From positions 1,725,001 through 1,789,000 of the forward strand of contig SMMW01000568.1 of assembly GCA_004794655.1 (NCBI GenBank): a stretch of DNA of 64,000 bases. Reading direction: 5' to 3'. Below the pieces are notes generated by a model. The model was not told the origin of the DNA, made no database searches, and saw only the letters and a program-made list of their open reading frames with translations. This DNA comes from Marisa cornuarietis. Its lineage: Eukaryota; Mollusca; Gastropoda; Architaenioglossa; Ampullariidae. Each line of letters opens with the position of its first letter. Positions within the stretch are counted from its first letter, which is position 1. Below are positions 44,046 through 57,700 of the stretch, one piece after another. The translations under genes and the position numbers were made by a program.

Positions 44046-47000
44046 CTCAGCTGACTGTCGACCACCGTGGTGTTGTCAGCGACGTCACCCATTTTGCACG
44101 TGCCAGTAGGGTGGTAGGTCGTGTGCACGGAGTAGCGAATAGCGCAGCGCCAGTAGTCGTCAGAGTCCAGCTCGTACGTTTTCGCGCATGAGCTCACCGG
44201 TTTGTCTGCCAGTTCCGCTCCAAATTTGCGTAAAGCGGAAGTGTTCATCAGTTCCTTACAAACTTTTATACCTGACGTTGAAATCATTTTAAACCTCATA
44301 TATATATATATACACTTAACAGTTCCCTCTATTCTGATAAAATGTTTTACTTGACCTTTAAAACATAAAATGTTGCCAAAATAACTGTTCATAGATATCT
44401 TAAATCCGTATTTTACAATCTTTAATAATTATCGCACTTCAGTATTAAAATATCTACTAATGAACTAGTTATAAGCAAAGGAATCAAAACAATGCATTTT
44501 CAGGAGCGTGACATAAATATTCGCCCTTTTTTTTTTTAAGTAAAACTGGAAACATGGCGAAACATGTTAGAGCTCTTACAATATCCTCTTTCTGTAGTTT
44601 TAGTTATCAGTCTTTTAAATGGAATGGGGAGGAACAGCAACGTGGAAGAACAGAAGGACGAATCATCTGTCTCAGCGGCGTGCCTCGCTTACCATAGAGA
44701 ATGACCTCCACGTCTTCTGACCTCTCTAAATAGTGCGGGTCAATGACGGGGTCGTCGAGAGGATTCCCACTGCGCAGGCGCACTGACCCCACGCTGAGAG
44801 AGTTCAGCAGCGTGGATAAGCATGACAGTCCGACTTTAGTTTTTCTTCCATACAGTCGCTGTAGGTTCTACGAACAACACCAAGGGTGCCGTTATTTAAA
44901 GGCGCGTCTAAAACCTGACAGAAATTCAGTTACAGGCTGTTCTGGTACACATGATCTTCATTGTCAATCAGGCAGTCACATTTTCGCACTCATATATACT
45001 ATTTATTAATATAAATAACAGTTAAAAATTCCACAAAATAACTTTCTCGGCAAAGAAAGTGAAATTACGTTAAATTATATTCTGATATTAGATTATACGA
45101 AAATAAATATGTCTGATAAAATACAAGAAGGAAAAATATTCCACTTAAAATAACAAAATAACCCATCAGCAAACTTAATAATGCCAGTTCACACAAAGGG
45201 AATTTTTGGGGGGTGAGGAGGGAAGAGGGAAGGGAAGTCGGGGTGGAGGTGAGTAGGTGTTTGGATGATTGGTTGGCTGTCTGGATGCTTGGTTGATTGG
45301 AAGGATGTCTTTTTCTTACCTCCGCAGTGAGAGTGTGGGGAGCAAGAATGGAAAGGGAGGTAAACAGATGGAGCTCGACATCTGGCCATCCCAGTTGTCT
45401 TTTTTCCTCATTGCTGGCCATGAAAGCAAGAGCTTCTATGGTGTATGTGGAGCTGAGGATTCCTGAAGATAAAAAAAACAAGGTCTCAGAAAAAAATACC
45501 AGTTTTGTTGTTGTTTTGTGGGGGGAGGCCGGAATGTTACGAGCGAATTTTCTGTTCAGAAGTGTATTTAATGTAAGAGTACCATCAGTATGAAGCTTCA
45601 TGTGAAAAGCCTCCTGACACGAATGCGCACGCGCGCGCACACACACACACACACAAGCTCTTTCCAGTAAGCCAGATTATGGCTGAGAACTGCAGTTACC
45701 ATATACTTTCTTTGAAAAACGTGTTACCTTTCCCCAAGAGCCAATACTTGGCAAGCTCCCAGAGACTGCTTGCCTTCTCCTCAGTGACACCGATGGAATC
45801 GTTGATGCTAATGCCAATGTCCATAAAGAGGTGATCCTGCAGGTTATCACCCACGGGTAGGTCAGCGTGAACTTTGATCTGAGAACAGCGACGTGAGATG
45901 AAAGAGGGATGATGACTGATGAGAAAGGGGTTGTAGACTATGTTGCACATACCTGACTGTCGCTTTTGGGGTGAGCTTATTTAGGGATGTAAAGGGACTA
46001 GCAGGTGCTAGTAGTTTTTCTCTAATGACTAGAAGAAGCCCAGTGAAAGATAGAATTTATCATAATCTTGGTGAAAAGCCTCTTCCGTTCTTGATAGATA
46101 TGGCTACAAACAACATCATCGCACAGAACTAATTAAATACGGTAGAAGCACCTACTCCATGAGACTCTAGATGATCTCTGGGACCAACTCCTGACAACAT
46201 TAGGATCTGCGGTGACCCGATGGCACCAGCAGACAGAATCACTTCTTTCTTGGCACGCACTGTGCGTAGGGTCCCACCCTGACGAAACTCCACCACTCTC
46301 GCCACTCCGTCCTCGATCAACACTCGAGTGACATGAATATTGACCCCAACATGCAAGTTTGAGCGGTCAAGGACAGGGTGCAAAAAGGCTCGTGACGTGC
46401 TGTAGCGGACACCGTTCTTCTGGGTCGCCTGCACCTTGCTGAAACCTGAAAGACAGAGTAAATCGGACCAGAAAATTACGATACCCAGATTATGTGGTTG
46501 ATAAATTTGCTATATATTGAGATATATTGCTCATTTAAACACATATTTTCAAGTTCGAATAAAAACAAACAGTGTTTCTCTCTTCCTCATCGCCCATCGG
46601 TTCATCCTTCTAATATAGAGACTAAACAAATTTTTTAAACCGACTCGATATTAAATGAACATCGTCTCACCTAGCATAGTCTCGCCATTGGGGTCCACCT
46701 CTGGGTACCCCAGCTCCTTTCCAGCACGTAAGATCTCTTGTCCCAGTTGTGTGGTGTCTGGAATTTCCACCTTCAGAGGGCCTCCTCTCCCATGGTACTC
46801 TGCAAAGACAGCGCAGTCCATATCCTGCCTAATAGTAGTAACAGTTATCTTCTGTCGCTAAACTGTCATGGGATAAGAAAGAATGCCGAAGGTGTGGTAG
46901 AGTAGGGGAAAAAAACATTATTTTTAACAACTGCTGAAAATGAAATGAGTCCAAATGGAAGGCATTTGAAATCCCCCTACACAAATTTTTTCCCAACTTT

Positions 47001-47860
47001 TCTCTCGTTTATTTGATTTTCTTTCTCTCTCTCTCTCTCTCTTGCTTTTTTTAATAAACTTGCAAAGATTTTTGCTTTGAAAACATAAATCTGTTCAGAA
47101 AGTTACTCGAATCCAACAAATCTGGAGTGAGTATGCCTTCCGACTTCAAGAAGTAGGGCAATACATCCTGGTAACTCCAGCCTTCCGCGCCGGACTTGGC
47201 CCAATTATCATAATCATGGCGACTGCCCCGGATGTAGATCATGCCATTGAGGTTGGAACTTCCGCCCAGAACCTTTCCTCGTGGCCATATCATTTTCTTT
47301 ATGGAAAGAGAAGGTAGCCAAATGTTTGATTTTGTTACATGACAAACGTTTTTTTCTATACATTGAAAACAAATATTTTATTTGTTTATGCATGTGTGTG
47401 TAAACGTGCATGTGCGTTCTCGCAATTGTCTAAATGTGCTCGAGTCGACAAAAGATGCATGATGCAAGATATTATATTCCTTCACCCTAATAGGGGTATT
47501 GAAATAATCACAAGTCAATTATGCATGTAACATACAATGTAAATCTCATATTATATTGAATACATACACATTCAGATATATATTTATATCTGTATATTCA
47601 CGCAAAATTCTTATAATGTCGAACATGCATGCATGCACACACACACACACACACAAGTATCCACTTAGAACTTCGTATCGGCTAATACATTCACACCTAA
47701 TTTTCTCTCACGTTATTGTTTGCTCGGTCATATCATTTATAGGCCATTTAGAGATTATTTATAAATTTACAGGTTACTCAATATGTAATTCAATAAACCA
47801 GATCATAAATAGTATATGAGTATGTGCCCTAACACAAAGAAACATGCATACCAGCAATAT

Positions 47861-47864
47861 GTGC

Positions 47865-47898
<34 letters not shown>
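47861..47898. repeat. (TG)n microsatellite in intron 2 of GMC gene 3
   Basis: About 38 bp of TG, followed at 47941-47960 by a C-run and A-run; on the transcribed strand these are a T-run and G-run starting just after the exon 2 splice donor. Confidence 0.9.
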
Positions 47899-47901
<3 letters not shown>

Positions 47902-48396
47902 CATGCGTTCTCCAGTCCATGTGTCACCTCTCTGGTAGTTCCCCCCCCCCCAAAAAAAAATCACCTTTTGCTTATAGCCTTCTAGGCTGTGGTTCTGCGA
48001 TTCAATAGAATAGTCCCAGCTGAAGTCTTTGGTCCACATAGCCGGCATGGCATAAAGAGGAACGGAAAAGGTTGCCATGCCCTGGTCGTCTGGCCCCGCC
48101 TCCAGCAGCAAGACACGCACGTCATCATCTTCGGACAGCCGACTGCCCAGCACGCAGCCCGCTGACCCCGCCCCCACTGAAGCACATGCCAAACAGACGG
48201 TATCTCAGACCTGGTATTCATTCAGTATGCAATTATACAAATATATAATATAATTGCAAATCTTGAAACGTGACAATGTACACTGCAATGCACACAAAAT
48301 CTTGTGTTTGGCAAGGCTGGTATTCCACTTGATTTTTCTCCTTTCATTTTCATGCTTCGGTTTGAAAGCATCACTGTGACATTATAATCTATTATA

Positions 48397-48790
48397 TTAG
48401 GTTGTCGGAAAATTCATGACGTATTTTTCTCTGTTTTTCTCAAAGTATTTATTTACATAAAGAACGAACATTAATCAATGATATATTGCCAGTTTTGTTC
48501 GATACCCTTTTGCCATCTTTCAGTTATATTCATAAGTCCTCATTCGCAAAAGGACCTGTCTTTATCGGCGAAAATCTGAACAAAGTGTTAATTTAGAGCC
48601 TCATCTGAATTAGGCGTTATAACCCGCAAGGAGTTTTGAATCGAGCAAAACAAGTCGAAGTCTGACAGCGCAAGGTTAGGCGAGTATGGTGGATGTGGCT
48701 CCAAGCTCCAATAACTTTTGATGGGTGATCAAACTCGTGTGTGGTCTCACTTTGTCGTGACAGAACACGACTCCTTTACGACGCGTAACA
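48397..48790 (-). pseudogene. Truncated mariner transposase with one terminal repeat
   Basis: On the minus strand the C-terminal third of a mariner (DD34D) transposase: RRKGVVFCHDK, a 1-bp frameshift, HPPYSPNLALSDF (third catalytic Asp), and ERWQKGIEQNWQYIID before the stop. Several internal stops are present. The 3' end reads TCATGAATTTTCCGACAACC, a mariner-type terminal repeat, next to TA. The 5' two thirds are missing. It lies in intron 1 of GMC gene 3, with its cut end about 30 bp from the exon 1 splice donor. Confidence 0.88.
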
Positions 48791-48947
48791 CCAATGATCC
48801 ATTCATTAGTTTCTCACCTATAATATAATCGTATTCTGCATCAATGGAGGTTGTAAGTGGAGTTGGAGACTCGGGAAGCAGTATGATGACCACTAACGCT
48901 GTCACAGCTACCAGCACCACAGCTGCAACTGACATCAAGGCCGCCAT

Positions 48948-51251
48948 TTCTCACCTGAAACAGGTGGATTAGTCTGTAATGTTTACTTGCCCTTGCGTGC
49001 GTGCGTGTGTTAGAGAGTAGGGGAGGGTTATTAATTTTAGGTTCTTTATATCATAAAGGTAAAGTTGTCGCTATTTTTAAATGTTTTTAAAGCTTGACCA
49101 CAGCGTTTCAGTAAAAATGAAACCTCTTTTTGTTCTGTTGTTTCATAAATATAGCAACTAAAAGAAGAAATTGCGAATATTTATGGCATACAGGAATCGC
49201 CGTAGAAAGGAAATGAGGATTTCTGCGCTACCTAGCGAGGGGAAAGAACTCTTGCCAAATTAAGGACAAATTAAGATTCTTTCCCTTGACCTGCCGATGC
49301 GTTACATGTGCGGTGTGCAAGCGATTATCCCTTGTCCCATGAACTCAACATTTGCAATAACCAAGTAATAATACAAGCTCGAAGATAAATCACGTATACG
49401 CATAAGACCGGGTTTCTTGCGACCCAGAAACGGTGAGCAAGCGGAAATGACCAGAGAGTCGACAGAAGAGTCTTTGACCCGTTAGAACATCCGAAAACAT
49501 AAACCAGCGCATATAGGTACATGCTAAAAGTATACATACATGAGTACTTGCACATACACTGTCTAGGAAGCTAACATGAACGTTCGTGCTAAATCTACTC
49601 ATCAAGAATAAAAAGAACGTGTGCAGATTCACCGGAAGCGGATGAGTTCACAACGACACGCTAGGTCGCAGTTACAGTCTATGTACAGCCCTTCAAGGTC
49701 AATGTCGAGCTTCGTATTTCATGCACAGCCCTACCATCAACTAACTGATGCGATGCGCTCAGTATTGGATCTCCATTATTACGAGGAGGAGAGTGAGAGA
49801 GAGAGAAAAAAAAGACACGTGTGAATAAGGACACACATAGTTCAAATAGTGCGTAGATTGTAAGAATTTGTTTCAGCCCCAGCCTATTTAGTGCACAGCA
49901 AGAATATCAACTACACGTAACACAAATTACACGAACTTTTATCACACCATTCACAAACTTTTCTTAAACGGAAAACAGAGAAAGTGTCTATATCTGTGTG
50001 TGTGTGTGTGTGTGTGCGCGCGCGCGCGCGCGTGTGTTCGCCTGCATGCATGTGAGAGGGTCGGGGGCTGGAATGTTCTACAACTCTACAAGGTTTAATT
50101 GACTGATCCTGAACGAACTTAGCACCCAATAGCACGTCTGGTCTTTTTGTCTCCTGTGAGGTCCCTGACAGTGTTTTTCTTTAGACTTTATTTATTGAAA
50201 TGTTTATTTTAACCGTTTAGTCGCTTCCAAACTTTAAAAAAAATCTATACCACGCAGAGGAAATTGAAAACGGCGTGTTTGAAAAGATACCGTGTGAAAT
50301 TTTGCTCTGGAGAAGGATCTCGCTAAGTGATGTACGTCAGCCTGTGAGACGAACTGACATTTCGTCGGGCAGCCTTACTATAGTTTCGGATCATGCACAT
50401 GCACGCGTAATACAGACTCGCAAACAGTAAAATGAACATCTCAAGGACGACAGCTGTACTCGAGTAACGGAGAATGTGACGAGTACAGCATAAAGTTATT
50501 CACTTTATTTTTCAGTCCTAAAGTTTTGACGAGTTGCAGTAACGATAAAACACTCACAACTGTCGAACAGTTTACATAGCGAGTTGAATGTTTTCACATA
50601 CATTGTGACTCTTCAGGCTTAGCATGTATTACAAAATTGTGTCAGCCACTGGTTAAATGGTGGTTCAATAATAGCAGTATCTTTTATGCCTTTCTACAAA
50701 GCTCCAGTAGACATATATATATATATATATAAAGAGGAGGTATAGATGCTCATATATACATCTTCATATGGTAAATTTTGCCATAGCTGTTACAAGATCC
50801 ATGAATATGTCACAGTGAAAAATTTTTTAAAAATTATGTTTGAACTGTAGAAATATCTATGATTCTGCATTTGCTATTCGTTTTTCCAAATATGAAAACA
50901 TGGAATGGATTCCAAATGCAGTATTACGGACCATTTGACACATAGATTAATATCAGTGGCCACTACACTAGCCCATGAAGCCTCATTCTGGTTTCAAGAT
51001 GACGGTTACATAAATAAGGTCCTTGATTACATCCCTGTCTGACCCTCAAAAACTTATTTATGTCCAGTTTACAAACAAGTCAACTAATTGGCAATGCCAA
51101 GGGTGGGGGGTCCTTTCGTTCTTCTTTTCTTTCATACAATTTTTTCATGGATTTACAAAATCTGAACCATCTATCTGTAAGTCTTGATTGTTATATCATA
51201 AACCGAAATACTAAAAATGTATATCAATAAAGAATCCCAGGTGTTCACAAT
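48948..51251. other. Intergenic between GMC gene 3 and the plus-strand membrane-protein gene
   Basis: No gene recognised. Simple repeats: (TG)n/(CG)n at 49995-50037 and (AT)n at 50711-50731. The two flanking genes point away from each other, so promoters for both should lie here or close by, but I see no clear TATA or initiator that would fix them. Confidence 0.5.
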
Positions 51252-51453
51252 CGGAGCCGGCGCTAGGAGGATGCGGGGTCTTGGGCAAATAGAATTGCGG
51301 GTCCTTTGGAAACCGGCATAGGTAGCATGGTAATAAAAAGTGATGGATGTCTTCCAAATAATGAATAACCATATCAGATTTATATCAATATTATACATCC
51401 TGACGGTGCACTTAGCATGTGGGCCCCCATCAGCCCCTATAACGCCGGCTCTG
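51252..51453. mobile_element. Short hAT-like inverted-repeat element (202 bp)
   Basis: Left end CGGAGCCGGCGCTAGGAGG and inverted right end CAGAGCCGGCGTTATAGGGG are imperfect terminal repeats. TCACAAT occurs directly on both sides (51245-51251 and 51454-51460). Too short to code for a transposase. Confidence 0.7.
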
Positions 51454-51787
51454 TCACAATGAAATATTTAATCTAATGAGAATTAGAGGAGGTGCTACTT
51501 AAATATTTTGCTTTCTTGGTTCCTTCGATCGAGGTACTCCTCTCCCCCTCTAGCTCTTTCTTTTTTTTTTCTTTCTACCTTTCTTTCTTTATTGTACACC
51601 AGACGCAAGTACTCTTGGGTCAGTTTATTCGACGTTGTAACTTAATAGCTATTTACGCATTGGCGAGCATATAATACTCATACCCTCTGTACGTTGCAGG
51701 TTAGATGTATACCTGTATCGCATACCTCCCGTCCAGGTGTGGATTATTTGTCACTCGTGCCCTCCTCGTGAAAACCAAACCAGAATC

Positions 51788-54700
51788 ATGAGTCGACGAC
51801 GAACATTAACCCTAAAGACCTCTGCATTGATACACTGTTTGTGGGCTTGCCGCTGCCTGGGACGCGGGAGCGGTAAGCACTATACAGAATAATACAATTC
51901 TCGGTATGTACAGATTTCTGCTACCAATATTTGCCTATTTGTAATTAATCATGTCACTTAAAAGCTTCACCGATGAGAGTGTTGTCAGCTTTTAAACATG
52001 ATTTACGTGTCGCAATAATAAAGTTTTTTTTTAAATCTTGTTTCGCTACCATTGCAGAATGTTTTCACCTCTATGAGAAATGAGGAAGAATGATGAGACC
52101 ACGGACTTGCGATGAGAAACAGTCCACATCGGTGTAAATCTCACCTTGCTTATCCTTAAAGACATTTACTCGAGCGTTTGTACTGTAAGGTGTTGTTACT
52201 CACCCACTTGCACATCAGCAAAACAGGCAGGTTTTGTGTATTTATGCGTGCGTGAGAGTGAGAGTGAGAATGAGAGAGCGAGATCATTATCTCATACTCA
52301 TGTACTGGTAATCCGTCGAGCATATGAACACGTTCAGTTTGAACTCGACACACCACGCTTGTACGAAACTTTCATGCAGACGCTGACTTCCGGTGTTCGT
52401 ATCCCCCGCATGCAAATGTACACCGTGAGTTCTTGAGAGGTATTATACACTATCAGTGACAATGTGTTTCGCGCAGAACTGGGAGATAGTCAGAACCCTT
52501 GAAAAGAAGCATTCAAAGATCAGTAGACTTAAGCTTCTAAAGGCGATTATGAAGATGTGAGAGTAATAATTTGTGCGTGTGTTACGTCGAGCTAGTAAAG
52601 ACAATGGCCCGCTATTTTTTTCACCCCCTTTTCACACTCCCAGTCGCACATTGCGCTATTTGGAGAGCTTTTGTTCACCACTCTTCTCCGTGAACCCATT
52701 GGCACGCCAACTCTGGTAGGTTAAAATGTGTAAGGTCATGCAATGAATCAAGGTGCGGTCGTCTTCAGACAGCTGGACTCTGAAGCATCCTATCACCATT
52801 ACCCCGATTTCCTCTTACCAACAAAAACGTCTAGAGACACAAAGAGTGAAGTAAAGACGAATAAAAAAAAGGTAAGATGTTTCAAACATAAGAAGCAGTG
52901 TGTGGAAAATCTTCACAATGCTGTTCTTTAAGAGAAACTAAAATAAGAAACTGTTCAAGATGAAAATTCCATGCGAACTCATTTCTCTGTGTGTGCTCGT
53001 GTGTGAGAGAGATTAGGGGGATTGGGAGCGTTTGTACGTGTGCGCACATCAGAGGGAATCTGAGTGTTAATAATAGTAAAAGTTTTTACCGCGAAAAACC
53101 ACCAAACTAAAATAATTACACCTAATCAGACAATGGAGACTTCAAAATCTGGTCTTACCATAAAGTCTACAGCACAAACTTGTGTGGCCCTTATTGTCAA
53201 AGCTGGAGAAGACTTACTGACAGACTGCATATGAATAATTCTGTACATTACCTGAGAGTTTAAAGTTTACAAATATTTTTGTAATTCAATCCTTTAGTTT
53301 GGTGGTTTGGGTTGATTATGTCTTTGACTGTGTAAGTTGTGATTTTTGTGCATTTGTTTAAAATGAAGAAATACTATTGTCAGCAATATTAAATACATTT
53401 TTTTTTACAGCTTTAGAAAGATTGCATTACAATTGTCATCATGTAGCATCCAACAGAATCATATACCTTTCTTGTTAAATGGTATAGTAAAACAAATTAT
53501 AATCTGGATAAAAAGGTATTTAAATGTTATTCAAATCAATATTAAAGGTTATGGAAAAAGTATGTCAGGCACTTAATATAATAATTAGATTTTATTTTAG
53601 ATGTCTTTAAATGTTTTAATAATAATTAAAATTAGATTAAATACTACTTGGTAGTTTCTTGTAAATTAAATAAGAGGATTTTAATGGAACTTGACTATTT
53701 AAAACATTGAAACCTTTGGTGGGAAGGGTGTTTCCATGTATACATATTTTCTTTCATACATAAATTTATGTACACATTGTTTATTAGTGTGAATAATTAG
53801 TCTCAGATATGACGAGATCCATATGTGAGCGGTTATCATATCACTAACCACGACTTTATTTAACTGCAGGATCATTTGAATGTTTGTTTCCTCTGAAAGT
53901 AAGTGTCAGGGTGATAGAGAGGAAAGAATGGATGGGAAGAGAGGTTGAGTGATTGGTAAACATACTTGCTTACAGCTTCTCCTACCCCAACCCCAACCCC
54001 AACATTCTACAGTTCCACACCTGCACTAACAAAGACATTCAGTGGAAGGTAATGCATTGATGTTTGACAAATGTCGGTGAACAGTAGGCCTGTAATAAAC
54101 TGACATTCCATCACACTGTTCAAACAGACGTAACAGGAAGAAAGTGACTGGTTAAAAGAGGAGAGAGGAGAGGTCTCCTTGTATTTGTATTTCAGGAATA
54201 TGTGCATGAGAGAAAGAATGAAACTACAAGCATTTACCTTTTCCTTAAACATTATTCCTAACACCAGTTCCCACAGTGCTAGTTCTTTTTCACACCCTTC
54301 CCCTTTTCCGCTGATTACTACTTTCCTGCTCGTCTTCCTTGTGCAGAATCACTATACTCTCAGTCCTTGTTATTTGGTTCCTCTTTGTGTTTTCTGTATT
54401 TGATTTTATTCATCATCAGTACTATTGTTTTTTTCTTTTGTAGTTCATATGTTTGTTTGTCTTCCTGTTCCTCATATGTTGTCCATATCTCGTTACTGTT
54501 CTTAAGTGCTAAGAGCATGCTCCTTAGGAGTGTGAGTATGCACTTTATAATTGCTTACATTTGTTATTATTAGAGTACAGCTCTTCTTTAACTTCTTATC
54601 TCTATAATATTCACCATTTCTTCAGGTAACATGATGTGCTGCTAAGTTTGACAGCTTTTTATATCTTTTTATACAACACATATTTTGTACTTATGTGGTT

Positions 54701-57700
54701 TGATAGTTCATGGTTGATCATATCATTATCCTAATTATTTCAAAATTACACTAAAATTAGTTTTCTAAAGAAATTAGAAAAATGTGCTGACCTAACGAAT
54801 GAAACTAGCCAGTTTAAATTATCTTTTTGAATATATGTCTTGTTTTATTTCAACATAGATTTAAGGGCTTCTTCTATAAATGGCTTAATTTTGAAGAAAT
54901 AGTTGTGCATTTTTATTATGAGGAATAAAGATATAGTAAGAGAGCTGCTTGCAATATCTTCATCCTGTAATCTACGGTATTTACAGGAAACCTGAATCTA
55001 GCTGCATAAATATGTCTGGGTCAGCCTGATCTTGTAAGTAGAGAGGAGCACACCAGAATTAGCAACACAGGCATTGCAATGATGTGTCTGTTTTCTGTTA
55101 TCATAGATCAGATTATTTCTAGATTATCCTGTAATCTCCTCCACACAGTGCACACTTCACCAACGACTGCATCCTTTATCTTTAAACTGTTTCCTTCTCT
55201 TTTGCAGAGGGTTTACCAAGGCAGCCAAGAGAGAAGAAGGCTGGTCATCATATGGATTGCACTTCTTTTGATCTTGTGGGCTTTGCTGCACAAGGTAGGT
55301 CTGGAGGCTCAGACTTGTACTTTCAGCTTTTTTTAAAAAAAATCACCAGTCATTGTCAAATCATTTCATCTATGATTAAGCTTTAAAAATGTGAGCCATA
55401 TACCTCCAGCTGTTGAAATGTGTGTTAGCCGGTCACCATTATAAATAGATCTGTTACTGAACTACTCACTTAGTAAGCCAAGATAGACATGCACTTAGAA
55501 TACACTGAGCTATCTGCATCCTTCTAACCCACTAAAAGAAGCATCCCTGTGTGAAATTAGCCATGTGTGAAAGAAAATTTCCTCCATTAACAATGTGTAA
55601 TAAGCTGATAATAAGCACAATTATTTTCTGTTTGTGATAAATAAATGAGAAGAATAAAGTGATCGTTTATAATTCATAGGTATAGAGATTTTTACACATT
55701 CTTTTAAGCTATAAATAAAGCAGTATGCTCTCTCTCTTTTTCTTTTCAAGCAAACAGTTTTATGACACATAAATAGTAGCTATGTCTGCAGTACCATACA
55801 GGATATCAAGCCTTTTTTCCCTTCCTCTCTGCTTCTTGCATAGTCTTCTGTCCTCACTTGCATGCACATACACACACACCTCTTTCTCATTGTCAGTCTC
55901 ACTTTCACTCACTCATACACTCTCTCTCTCTGTAGTCTGTAGTTTTCTCCATGTATGTGTGTGTTGGGAATGTGGGGGGATTGGTATTTTACTCCAAGCC
56001 AGCAGCTAAGGCTGTGTCACACCAAGGAAGCCAGCCCTGTAAACATATGCCACATGCAGCAGAAGAACATCAACCCAGGACAGCCAAACTTCACTGTATT
56101 GGTGACAGGCGCTAACCATGCACCACCAGGCCGCCTGTGTTGGGGGTGGGGGCACATGCATGTATGCATCTGTATATGTGTGTATATATGAATTCATCAG
56201 TATTGATGTTCAATAATTCTCCATTTAGTTAACATTTCTTGTAGAAGAAAGCAGTGATGATGTTCACAAGGACAAGATATCTAGAAAAATGTTTATTTTC
56301 AATCGGCAACCACCCAAAAACATTTAATAAAAATAAAGGCTGTATGCATTTGTCTGAAATAAAAACTATATTTATGAGTTTTAAGACAAACATTTGTTAA
56401 AAGCTTACATGTCTTCACATTTTTTTCCCCAGGTCAGATTCAGCTAAATCTCAAACTCTTGTTGATAAGTTTATTGCTGTGGGCTGCATGTCACCCTCAC
56501 CTGATCCTTAGCAGTGCAGCTCAAACTCTGCAGTCTGCAGATCATGAGGAGGAACTGTCACCAACCTTAGCCTTGCAATCAAGCCTGCTCCCTGATGCTG
56601 TTTCCTTTGATGACAACTTCAACCAAACAGTTCAGACTCACTTTTCACATGTGGGTCCCTCCCTAGACAGTTTAATAAACACACCAGCCCCATATTTTCA
56701 AGATGCAGCTTCTCAAAGTGCAACATTCACTTTGAGTTTGACAGAAAAATTCTATTTAGAATCCTCAGAGAAAACTCTTTTTCCAGTTTCAGCCAGCTTA
56801 ATAGATTCAGTTGCAGAAACTCCAAGATGGTTAAGTCCTAGTCAGTTGTATGAGACCAGTGGTTTACCATCCTTTGAAACTCTCACCAAACCATTTAACG
56901 CTGCTTCTCCTACTGATATTGTGTCAAGCACTGACAGTATTATTGAGAGTTCTTATCGAACACTGACATTTTCATCATCGTTATTGCCCAAGACATCTTC
57001 ACATGTATATGAAACATCTGATTTGACATCGCAGATGATGTCTTTATCAAGTGACAATTTCAGTAGGTTCTTATCTTCCCCGATGTCTGTACACTGGACA
57101 AGCAAACGTTTGGACATTAATGCCACTGTGGTGATAAGCTCATCATCAGAGCATATAATACCTTCCAGAGCAGAGGAAATCACTCCCAGTGACTGGCCAT
57201 CATCTGCATCTCTGATGACCACATTACCACCTGGTAACTTGTCTTGTGCACAAGGAGGGAATGACTGTGAAGAGGTTAACGAAGGGCTTGATGATGGTGT
57301 GCGACTAAAGGTCATCATAGGAGTGGTATGTGGAGCTGCAGCATTGGTTCTGCTGCTTGGTAAGAATTTTTTTTTTTTTGAGCCTTTGTACAGTTACAGT
57401 TAACTTTCTGTGAATGCTTGTTTCAAACATGTTTTATTTACAGGAAACTTTTGTGCTTGTGGTCAGCATGTCGATCTTATTTCAAATCTATCTAAACTGC
57501 ACATGGCAGAGTGGGAGATTATTTTCATTTTGTGTTTTAGTTGAACATTCTGGTAAACAGATTTTTCATTTACTTTTCTGAATGCCTAAAATTATATCAT
57601 TTGTCTTTTGATAACTCCTGATGTATCTTTCAAGATTAAAAACTTATTTAGCAGTGCAACAAACTACAAACTTCTTAGCATTGTAAAACATGCTTCACAA

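Larger units (their letters stand above)
41188..48947 (-). pseudogene. GMC oxidoreductase gene 3, last exon frameshifted
   Basis: Exons on the minus strand: 48947-48818, 48176-47965, 47296-47107, 46799-46671, 46445-46156, 45878-45728, 45462-45320, 44867-44693 and 44271-44046. Nine lengths match gene 2 exactly, with exon 1 longer by one codon. The FAD loop [45 protein letters not shown] and the catalytic HPTGTCKMG are intact. The only usable last exon (41322-41188) is 135 bp instead of 136: one base is missing after the codon for Ile of KGI. The frame then ends at an early TGA, and the Asn of NTNAP and the C-terminal helix are lost. The Pro of ASIMPTI is also Leu. A shorter last-exon fragment lies at 42394-42442. 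It may be a young pseudogene, a gene with a changed end, or a sequencing error. A mariner relic sits in intron 1 and a hAT-type element in intron 9. Confidence 0.8.

Noticed and set aside
53985..54003. Telomere-like CCCCAA repeats
   Set aside because: Only about three units inside ordinary AT-rich DNA; no array or subtelomeric context.
55079..55336. 85-aa ORF with a hydrophobic helix as a separate membrane protein
   Set aside because: It spans a strong splice acceptor and donor; the exon joins to its neighbours in another frame.
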